This document shows positions 1 to 6,180 of a stretch of DNA of 37,746 nt, in pieces (position 1 is the first letter of the stretch; each line of letters begins with the position of its first letter). The position numbers and the translations under genes are program-made. The DNA comes from Planctomycetota bacterium (GTDB lineage: Bacteria > Planctomycetota > Phycisphaerae > Phycisphaerales > SM1A02): NCBI GenBank assembly GCA_021414025.1, contig JAIOPG010000003.1:1-37746 (forward strand), read 5' to 3'. The notes below the pieces were generated by a model. It did no database searches, was not told where the DNA came from, and saw only the letters and a list, made by a program, of their open reading frames with translations.

Positions 1-2
1 AG

Positions 3-203
3 GGACGGGCGCTACCACTGCATGGACGTGCCGATGTCAAGGCGTTGGTGGTGACGCGTCTTACACTTCGCGTTGAACCCACAGCCAAACCCAAGAACCA
101 CGCAAACATCACGGGCTGGCCGGTCGATAAACCAACGCAGAAGATGATGGCCCTGCAGATGGCGGCAGAAGCGGCATTCGTACCAGCCCCTGCTGCCGGC
201 TGA
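3..203 (+). CDS. 3' end of an unrecognised protein (5' end outside window)
   Basis: An open frame enters from the left edge and ends at TGA 201-203, giving 66 residues with no in-frame ATG before residue 50. The C-terminal part contains NHANITGWPVDKPTQK followed by an Ala-rich helix and ends PAPAAG. I do not recognise the family with confidence. It lies on the island side of the tRNA-Gly attachment scar, so it is probably cargo of the integrated element. The frame could also be chance in GC-rich DNA, but the ordinary amino-acid composition and clean stop favour a real C-terminus. Confidence 0.4.
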   Translation, partial: GRALPLHGRADVKALVVTRLTLRVEPTAKPKNHANITGWPVDKPTQKMMALQMAAEAAFVPAPAAG

Positions 204-495
204 ACAAATTCGTGTGGCCTCGGATCAAGTCGTGTGTGTCGTCGTTGGACTTCGGCCTAGGTCGACCAGAAACAGCGCGTGGGCGACTGGATGCAAGTGA
301 TTGCTCCGCACCGTAATCGCTGCATTGGTTCGGTTTTGATCACTCTCAGTCAGCAGGGCCGCGTGAACTCCGAGTTGGCTCGCCCCATACCACTCGAGCG
401 ATGACGCCGAGAACCGGTTGGGGCGACCGGCATGCTTGCCCGACTTGCCCGGCCCAAGCCCGGCGGCGCAACGATCACGGTGGACCATGGGGGAC
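204..495. other. stretch without a supportable gene
   Basis: Several overlapping frames of 60-110 codons exist on both strands, but none has a ribosome binding site, a recognisable motif or a natural composition. I see no RNA gene, terminator or repeat here. It is probably non-coding or decayed DNA of the integrated element. Confidence 0.4.
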
Positions 496-676
496 CTACT
501 TGTTGGCCAGAAGCCGGCGAATTGCATCGGCCTTCTCGGCATCGGAAAGCGGAAGTCCCGCAATCATGCTCAGGGCGGCGAAAAAGCCGGCGTCATTGGT
601 GGCGGCCCTTTGCACCTTGGCGTGACCGGTTCCGGCTTTCGAAGTGCATTCAGGAGTGCAATCGCCTTTGGACTCT

Positions 677-708
677 GATGTAAGTCCTCTATTTGCAGCA
701 CTTACATC
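677..708. repeat. 9-bp perfect inverted repeat beside the attachment core
   Basis: Bases 677-685 (GATGTAAGT) and 700-708 (ACTTACATC) are exact reverse complements separated by 14 bases. The pair sits 15 bases left of the tRNA fragment, on the element side. Its position suits an integrase or excisionase binding site. It also falls inside the minus-strand tail frame, so it could be coincidental. Confidence 0.5.
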
Positions 709-722
709 TGTGGGCTTTCCCA

Positions 723-764
723 TTGCCAACGTGAATGTCGAGGGTTCGAGCCCCTTCGCCCGCT
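723..764 (+). other. attR-like 3' fragment of tRNA-Gly(GCC)
   Basis: The segment runs from the anticodon loop TTGCCAA (723-729, anticodon GCC) through the 3' anticodon strand, variable loop, T arm (stem 740-744 with 752-756, loop TTCGAGC at 745-751) to the 3' acceptor strand CGCCCGC (757-763) and discriminator T764; CCA is not encoded. The matching 5' strand GCGGGCG, the D arm and a proper 5' anticodon stem are absent: bases 718-722 give two mismatches with 730-734. Loss of homology exactly at the anticodon loop is typical of tyrosine-recombinase integration, where the displaced 3' end marks the far junction. The element therefore lies to the left and the rebuilt intact tRNA should be beyond the window. 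Confidence 0.8.
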
Positions 765-770
765 TTCATG

Positions 771-796
771 AACGCCGTTTTCCGACGGCGTTTTTT
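771..796 (+). terminator. rho-independent terminator after the tRNA-Gly fragment
   Basis: AACGCCGT (771-778) pairs perfectly with ACGGCGTT (785-792) around a 6-base loop, and the stem runs into a stretch of T ending at 796. It is probably the original terminator of the tRNA-Gly gene, now separated from the promoter by the integrated element. Confidence 0.85.
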
Positions 797-825
797 GTTT
801 GCCACCCGTGTTTAGATGACCGATT

Positions 826-945
826 GCTCCGTGAGCGAGGTGCTATCAGTGGCTCAGGCAACCTAGCTCCGTGAGCGAAGTGCTATCAGTCGCTCAGACA
901 ACGAGGCTCCGTGAGCGAGGTGCTATCAGTCGCTCAGACAACGCT
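826..945. repeat. three tandem 40-bp direct repeats, each with an internal hairpin
   Basis: Units start at 826, 866 and 906 and begin with GCTCCGTGAGCGA. They differ by a few bases (G or A after GAGCGA; the last bases of each unit vary). Each contains GAGCGA and TCGCTC facing each other across an 11-base loop, with one mismatch in the first unit. No open frame uses them. They lie downstream of the adenine deaminase gene and just outside the attR scar. Confidence 0.85.
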
Positions 946-984
946 CCGGGGCTCGCAGACTCGCCCCTCCGCTAACTCGCTTTG

Positions 985-1002
985 TGATAGCACCTCGCTC
1001 AC
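985..1002. repeat. inverted copy of the 40-bp repeat core
   Basis: These 18 bases are the exact reverse complement of 911-928 in the third direct unit. RNA made from the deaminase gene (minus strand) past its stop at 1055 could fold these into an 18-bp stem around about 56 bases. That could end or protect the transcript, although no T-run follows. Confidence 0.8.
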
Positions 1003-1054
1003 TGCGCCAATGAAACAACACCCAGTACTTGCGCATTGCATACTTCGTACGAAC

Positions 1055-2719
1055 TCACAATTGCAGGTTGGTGAAACGAAACTTCTGCGCGTCGAACAGG
1101 CCGCGGTCGCTGAGTTTCAGCGCCGGGATCGGAAGCAACGCCAGGAAACTCAGGGTCATGAAGGGCGCCTTGAATTTCCCCTGCACTTCGCGGGTCAACT
1201 TCTTGTAGGTCTCCCCCACTTCTTCCGCCGGTTTGTCGCTCATCAGCCCCGCAATCGGAAGCGGCAGCACCTGCTCGCGCTCGCCATTGATCAGGGCCAG
1301 CCCGCCGCCGGCCCGGAACACTGCGTTGGCGGCCTTCGCCAGTGCTTCGCGCGTGCCCGCAGCGACAACGACATTGTGGCTGTCGTGGGCCACGCTCGCG
1401 GCGATCGACTTTCGGCCCAGACCCAGCCCCTTGATGAACGCGACGGCCGGCGGCTCTGGCGTGTAGCGATTGATCACCGCCAGATAGGCGATGTCGCGAC
1501 CATCGGCCGGATCCAATTCGATCGTCGAGTCTCTGACGGCCAATGACTCAATCGCTTCGCTGGTCACAAGCTCGCCATCGTGCGGAACAATCACCCGCAC
1601 TTGAACGCTTCCTGCTGACTTGGTCGCCACGCGGAAATCATTCGGCAAAAATGTCGCCTCGCGAAACCTGTTGGGCGTCTCCACCGGCAGCCGCTCGAAG
1701 GTCGCTTGCCCGTTCCTCGCGACCAGCTCACCGGCGATCCAGGTCTTGCTTACATGAAACTGCACGTTGTCACCCACCAGCACCATGTCGGCCCGGTCAC
1801 CCACGCGCAGCAACCCGCTGCCAAGGCCGTAATGCTCGATTGGGTTCACGGTCGCGGCGCGCAGAGCATCGTAGAAGTTCACGCCGCACGCCACCGCCCG
1901 CGCCAGCAGCACATTGATGTGCCCAGCCAGCAGCATGTCCGGATGCGCGTCGTCGGTGCAGAACATGCACATCTGCGGCATCTCCTTGAGCAGCGGCCAG
2001 AGCGCCTCGAAGTTTCGCGCCGCCGAGCCCTCGCGAATCAGGACCTTCATGCCCCGTTGCGCCTTGCCCCGCGCCTCTTCCAGGGTCACGCACTCATGAT
2101 CGGTGGAGATCCCGGCGGCGATGTACTTCGCTGCGTCATTTCCCCTGAGCTGCGGAGCATGACCGTCGACAGGCTTGCCCAGCGCCTTGGCCGCCGCAAT
2201 CTTCGCGTAGACCTCCGCGTCGCCATGCAGCACCCCGGGCCAGTTCATCATCTCGCTCAGGTAATGGATGTCGGGCCGCATGAGAATGCTTGCGACCTGC
2301 TTCGAGTCGATGGTCGCGCCGGAGCTCTCGAAGGCCGTCGATGGCACGCACGAGGGGCAGCCGAAGCAGAATTGGAAGTTGCGGCGCCGGGCGTCCTGCA
2401 GCATGAACTCGATGCCCGCCTCGCCCAGCACATTGGCAATCTCGTGCGGATCGCTCACGGTGCCGACCGTGCCATGCCTCACCGCCACCCGCGCGAATTC
2501 GCTCGGGGGCAGCATGCTGCTCTCCACATGCACATGGGCGTCGATCAGTCCGGGGATCAGCACTCCGTCCTCGACCGGCCCGCTCGCTGCCCGCATGGCG
2601 ACGATCCGCCCATCCTTGACGTCGATTTCCCGGGGCTCGATGCGTCGGGCGAAGACATCCGCCACCAGGTGCCTCAGGGTGAAGGGCGCATGTGCTGATG
2701 GAGTCGGTCCGGGAGGCAT
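1055..2719 (-). CDS. ade: adenine deaminase
   Basis: Predicted to hydrolyse adenine to hypoxanthine and ammonia in purine salvage (amidohydrolase superfamily, cytoplasmic). The 554-residue product matches usual family length. The N-terminal half has PGLIDAHVHVESS, whose HxH (His62, His64) binds metal; further conserved stretches are VSDPHEIANV, DGHAPQL, STDHECVTLEEA and FCTDDAHPD. The C-terminal domain ends with the family-typical LKLSDRGLFDAQKF. The frame extends back to 2827, but that would overlap the divergent gene at 2826; ATG 2719 puts the first conserved strand about 15 residues in and leaves a 106-base divergent intergenic region. No strong ribosome binding site marks the start. It is monocistronic, with the repeat cluster downstream. 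Confidence 0.93.
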   Translation of the reverse strand: MPPGPTPSAHAPFTLRHLVADVFARRIEPREIDVKDGRIVAMRAASGPVEDGVLIPGLIDAHVHVESSMLPPSEFARVAVRHGTVGTVSDPHEIANVLGEAGIEFMLQDARRRNFQFCFGCPSCVPSTAFESSGATIDSKQVASILMRPDIHYLSEMMNWPGVLHGDAEVYAKIAAAKALGKPVDGHAPQLRGNDAAKYIAAGISTDHECVTLEEARGKAQRGMKVLIREGSAARNFEALWPLLKEMPQMCMFCTDDAHPDMLLAGHINVLLARAVACGVNFYDALRAATVNPIEHYGLGSGLLRVGDRADMVLVGDNVQFHVSKTWIAGELVARNGQATFERLPVETPNRFREATFLPNDFRVATKSAGSVQVRVIVPHDGELVTSEAIESLAVRDSTIELDPADGRDIAYLAVINRYTPEPPAVAFIKGLGLGRKSIAASVAHDSHNVVVAAGTREALAKAANAVFRAGGGLALINGEREQVLPLPIAGLMSDKPAEEVGETYKKLTREVQGKFKAPFMTLSFLALLPIPALKLSDRGLFDAQKFRFTNLQL

Positions 2720-2825
2720 GACCGGCGCAAGATAGATCACCGCCCGCGAAATCGCCCGCGTCGCGCCGTGGCTTCCTTGAACTTGTTCCCGAACCCGCGG
2801 GCGGTTCAAGAGTAGACTCGCACCC

Positions 2826-3965
2826 ATGCGATGTGTTTTCGCTCAATGCGTTTGGCTCGGAGTGGCGGCGGCCGCGCTGGCCCTCGCACCGGCCGCGGGA
2901 CCCACGATCGTTGCCAACCATCTCGCCTCGAGCGCACCCAGCGGCGTCCAGGTCTTCTTTGCCTCCGCGCCGGCGCAGGCCGACGCGAAAGCCACGGCCC
3001 AGCTCTGCTGGGGCGGCGAACGGGGCCTGCTCTCCCGGACGTTTCGGCTGACCGCGCTCAACGCCACGGACGCGGCGGGAAAACCGGTCGCCATCAGCGC
3101 CCAACTGGGTGACGCCAACAGCGCCGCGTGGCGCGACGCCGGCAGCGAGGCCGCCATGATCGGCGACACGACCGCCTATTTCGTCCCGCTCGCCGTCGAA
3201 CCGGCGGGCGCCGAGCCAACCATCGCGAAAATCCAGGGCACCCTCGAACTCAAGTTGGGCAAGACCGTGATCCGCGTTCCGCCGGAATCCCGCGTCAAGG
3301 ACCAGTACGCCAAGAGCAGCCTGCTGGAGGCGAAGGGCCTGAAGCTGGCCGATCTGGGCGAGCAGCAGCGCTTCAATCTCTTCTTCGTCTATTCCAACGA
3401 GAAGAGGGGGACGATTCCCAATCTCTTCCTGGTCACGGGCGCCGGCAAGCCCTTCTACACCAGCAAGCCCCGCGTCGACGGGCTGGGCACGATCAAGATT
3501 TCGCCGACGGACTCAATTCCGCTGGACGCCAAGATCCGCGTGGGCACCGGCGCGGACAAGGGCAACCTCATCGCTGATGCCCACAAATTGCTCCAGTCGA
3601 AGGAGCAGCTCACGGCCGCGCTGGCCAAGCACGGACTGCGCGTCAACGAATATGCATGCCGCATGACCAACGTCTACGCAGTGGAGGTGACCCGTTCGCC
3701 CGGCGCCGGCGCGATTCCCGAGCTGGTCCTGGATTTCGCCGGCAAGCGCATCAAGGGACAGGGCGTGGCCGCCTCTTCGCAGCAGGATCCCTCGGCGAAC
3801 CTGACCACCGCCTGGACCTTCGACGTGCCCGCCGACCTCTCGGGCAAGCAGCCCGACATCCTGGTCCTGCTTCCCGGCGACGACGGCGTCCGCGCGGTGC
3901 CCTTCGAGTTTCACGATCCCTTCGGATCGACCAGGAAACCCGCGGAACCCGCCTCTTCAAAATAA
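2826..3965 (+). CDS. secreted protein of unknown function
   Basis: A 379-residue protein beginning with a short basic end and a hydrophobic Ala/Leu stretch (about residues 8-24) that reads as a Sec signal peptide, so an envelope or exported location is likely. The mature part is rich in beta-strand-like segments, with a middle section around KLGKTVIRVPPESRVKDQY and a C-terminal section DILVLLPGDDGVRAVPFEFHD. I see no catalytic motif, lipobox or known repeat. It is transcribed divergently from adenine deaminase and ends 7 bases before the convergent MscS-like gene, so it stands alone. No clear ribosome binding site precedes ATG 2826. Confidence 0.75.
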   Translation: MRCVFAQCVWLGVAAAALALAPAAGPTIVANHLASSAPSGVQVFFASAPAQADAKATAQLCWGGERGLLSRTFRLTALNATDAAGKPVAISAQLGDANSAAWRDAGSEAAMIGDTTAYFVPLAVEPAGAEPTIAKIQGTLELKLGKTVIRVPPESRVKDQYAKSSLLEAKGLKLADLGEQQRFNLFFVYSNEKRGTIPNLFLVTGAGKPFYTSKPRVDGLGTIKISPTDSIPLDAKIRVGTGADKGNLIADAHKLLQSKEQLTAALAKHGLRVNEYACRMTNVYAVEVTRSPGAGAIPELVLDFAGKRIKGQGVAASSQQDPSANLTTAWTFDVPADLSGKQPDILVLLPGDDGVRAVPFEFHDPFGSTRKPAEPASSK

Positions 3966-3972
3966 TTTCCGG

Positions 3973-5583
3973 TCACCAGGGCTTCATCGCCTTGGCGAGA
4001 TGCTTGAACAGAAGCATGGCCCGCTGTCCGAAGGTGGGCGGCTTGAGTTTTTCACCCTGAATGCCGGAGGCGATCCGCCGGTCGTCGGAAATCTGGCGCA
4101 GTTCCTTGGCAAACTCCGGGCGCCGTTTCAGCACGGCGATCACGCTCTCCTTGGAGAACTGCAGCAAGGTGACGCCATTCTCCCCGGCGACCACATCGGC
4201 CGAGCGCGGCTGGTTGAGCAGCAGCGCCATCTCGCCGAACCAGTTTGGCGCCTCGATCTCGACCGGCTCCTTCCCTTTGGGCAGGACCCGCACCTTGCCG
4301 CGCATGACCATGTACATGTGGTCGCTCTGCTCACCGTAGCGCACCGCCAGCTCGCCCGGCTTCAATTCGATTTCCTGCGAATTGCGGGCCAGAACCCTGC
4401 GCTCCGAAGTGCTCATGTGCGCCTCGTCGAACAGCGGGCACCTGGCGATGATGCTTTCATTGTTCGAAATGTTCTCCTCGTTGACCGCCGCGATCTTGGC
4501 CTCCGCGTTCATGTCCACCATTCGGACCGCCCGGATCGGGAAGGGAATCTCGATGTTGCTTTCGTGCAGCGCGTACCAGACCTTGGTGAGGACGCCGTCC
4601 ACGGTCTCGTCCATGGTCCGGCGGTCGGCCACCCAGAACCGGAGCTCGTAGACAATCGCCGATTCGTGATACTGGTTCAGCAGCACCAGAGGAGCCGGAT
4701 TGGACAGGACGTCGACGTCGTGCTTGAGCACCTGGAGCATGACTTCCTTGGCAAGCATCGGCGGGGATGAGTACGAGATATTCACGTTGCGCCGCACCCG
4801 CAGCGCCCGCGTCGGATGGTCGAGGTTGAGGACCTCCTTCACCAGCAGCTCGCCGTTGGCGACAATCAGCATCTGGCCGTCGAGGGTGTGCACGCGCGTC
4901 GAGCGCAGGCTGGTGTCCCACACCACGCCTTCGAGTCCGCCCACGCCGATCTGCACCATGTCCCCCTTCTGGAAGACATTGTCCGCCTGCAGGTCGAAGC
5001 CGGAGAAGAGATTGGTGAGCGTGCGCTGCAGACCAAGGCCGACCACAAACACCAGCGCTCCACCAACGCCCAGCACCAGGGTCCGGATCGAGTACTGGCC
5101 GGCGAAATGAACCTGGTAGATGATCGCGATGCCAATGATTCCCAGGCCGAAGCGCATCGCCGCCTTCTGCAGCCGGATCAGGTCGCTGCCCAGCAGCGTG
5201 AAGCACAGGTTGCTCAGCACCACAAGCGCCAGGCTGACCGAGGCCAGCACCAGACCGAACTCCATGATCGTCCGAAGCAGCGGCACGACGAGGGTGGAAA
5301 GCTTCTCTGCGTCGTGGACGACGATTTCAAGCGGGTATTCCCAGCCAAACGCGATGCCCGCCCAGCCGAACACGGCGATCAGCAAACCGGCGCCGAGCCA
5401 CTTCGTGTCGCTCCGGCCCCGAAGGAAGAGCTTGACGCCAAGCACCGTGGCATAGATCGCCAGCGCCCAGATCAACAGGGACACGACCGGGTGAAGGTGC
5501 GGGATGGATTCCACCGCGGATTGGATCTCCTGGTCAGGCTGCACCCGCTCATTCTGACGCATTTTCAAAAACTTCGCCAGCAA
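3973..5583 (-). CDS. MscS-family mechanosensitive channel with C-terminal cyclic-nucleotide-binding domain
   Basis: A 536-residue inner-membrane protein. About four to five hydrophobic segments occupy residues 30-190; the last carries the Gly-rich pore-helix pattern GGALVFVVGLGLQRT continuing into LTNLFSGFDL. The MscS beta domain follows (NVFQKGDMVQIG, GVVWDTSLRSTRV) and then the alpha/beta domain to about 355. From about 375 a second module reads CPLFDEAH, LKPGELAVRYGEQSDHMYMV, and WFGEMALLLNQPRSADVVA, the phosphate-binding cassette of CNBD/Crp-like domains with its Gly-Glu and Arg. Known relatives include MscS-like cyclic-nucleotide-gated channels, which respond weakly or not at all to tension. 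Ligand gating here is inferred. The start may instead be the Met at residue 8. Confidence 0.9.
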   Translation of the reverse strand: MLAKFLKMRQNERVQPDQEIQSAVESIPHLHPVVSLLIWALAIYATVLGVKLFLRGRSDTKWLGAGLLIAVFGWAGIAFGWEYPLEIVVHDAEKLSTLVVPLLRTIMEFGLVLASVSLALVVLSNLCFTLLGSDLIRLQKAAMRFGLGIIGIAIIYQVHFAGQYSIRTLVLGVGGALVFVVGLGLQRTLTNLFSGFDLQADNVFQKGDMVQIGVGGLEGVVWDTSLRSTRVHTLDGQMLIVANGELLVKEVLNLDHPTRALRVRRNVNISYSSPPMLAKEVMLQVLKHDVDVLSNPAPLVLLNQYHESAIVYELRFWVADRRTMDETVDGVLTKVWYALHESNIEIPFPIRAVRMVDMNAEAKIAAVNEENISNNESIIARCPLFDEAHMSTSERRVLARNSQEIELKPGELAVRYGEQSDHMYMVMRGKVRVLPKGKEPVEIEAPNWFGEMALLLNQPRSADVVAGENGVTLLQFSKESVIAVLKRRPEFAKELRQISDDRRIASGIQGEKLKPPTFGQRAMLLFKHLAKAMKPW

Positions 5584-5646
5584 TCAAATGCGCCGGGCAC
5601 GCCTCCGCCGCCGGACGGCTCGTCGAAGTGCGATTATGCTGCCCGC

Positions 5647-6180
5647 ATGCTGCGAACCCTCCTTCTGCCGATCCTCGTCTCCTGCGCCGCGGCCGGTTGC
5701 GCCGCCTCAACCCAGCCTTTCGCCGGCGCGCCGGCGTCGCGACTCACTCCTGCGCCGGCGGTCCAGCCCGACATCAACTCAAAGGTCGACAAGTGGCAGA
5801 CCGTGGTCTACGCCAACCGGCGCCCCTCGGCTGATGTGGTCTTCTACGGACTCGCCGACTGGCGCGATGCCATCACTTCCGCCAAGACCGCGGGCGCCAC
5901 GCAGACCAGCCTGATCTTTGTCTTCGACGGGCCGGCCCTGGTGGTGTCCCTCAACGACGCCGCCTTCAACCGCGTGATGGGCTCGAAGAACGGCAATCCT
6001 TGGAAGAGCCTGGTGACCGATTTGCAGAAGTCCGGCGCGCAGATCGAGGCGTGCGGCGGGCGCATGAAGGAGCTGGGCGTCGGCAACGCCGACCTGCTGC
6101 CGGGGGTGAAGGTCGACAACGACGGCTGGCTGCGCGTCATGGACCTGCAATCCAAGGGCTACGCCCTCTTTCAGACCTGA
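5647..6180 (+). CDS. DsrE-like lipoprotein
   Basis: A 177-residue protein. The N-terminus MLRTLLLPILVSCAAAGCAA has a hydrophobic core and an AAGC lipobox, so a lipid anchor in the envelope is likely. The mature part KWQTVVYANRRPSADVVFYG, LIFVFDGPALVVSL, GAQIEACGGRMKELGV and LRVMDLQSKGYA follows the pattern of DsrE/DsrF-like sulfur-relay folds, with one Cys (in EACGG) where family members carry a reactive one. An exported DsrE-like protein cannot work in the cytoplasmic Tus relay, so the role is unknown. The frame is open far upstream, opposite the MscS-like gene; ATG 5647 is chosen for the signal. It overlaps the convergent chemoreceptor by 10 bases. Confidence 0.7.
   Translation: MLRTLLLPILVSCAAAGCAASTQPFAGAPASRLTPAPAVQPDINSKVDKWQTVVYANRRPSADVVFYGLADWRDAITSAKTAGATQTSLIFVFDGPALVVSLNDAAFNRVMGSKNGNPWKSLVTDLQKSGAQIEACGGRMKELGVGNADLLPGVKVDNDGWLRVMDLQSKGYALFQT

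Larger units (their letters stand above)
496..765 (-). pseudogene. orphan C-terminal tail of a tyrosine integrase, reading through the tRNA-Gly att site
   Basis: On the minus strand an open frame begins directly after a TGA (766-768), crosses the tRNA-Gly fragment and ends at 496. Its first residues are the antisense translation of the tRNA, KRAKGLEPSTFTLA; it continues into a variable region with a CTPECTS motif and ends in a helix rich in Leu, Asp and Glu (SDAEKADAIRRLLANK). From memory, planctomycete tyrosine recombinases often carry a KGLEPSTF-like segment plus a short variable tail because the integrase gene spans its own attP. Here no catalytic domain lies upstream: bases above 765 hold a terminator and repeats. 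I therefore read it as the tail half left at attR, with the integrase body at the other end of the element. A stand-alone small protein starting at TTG 729 is the alternative. Confidence 0.5.

Noticed and set aside
225-563. 112-codon minus-strand frame at the left edge
   Set aside because: No ribosome binding site or recognisable motif, competing frames on both strands, and it overlaps the better-supported integrase tail.
690-764. Complete tRNA-Gly gene
   Set aside because: No 5' acceptor strand GCGGGCG or D arm exists upstream, and the 5' anticodon stem has two mismatches; only the 3' part is present.
826-945. CRISPR array
   Set aside because: The 40-bp units are contiguous direct repeats with no unique spacers, only three copies, and no cas genes are near.
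1706-2698. 330-codon open frame opposite adenine deaminase
   Set aside because: Mirror of a conserved enzyme gene, with a composition typical of antisense GC-rich frames.
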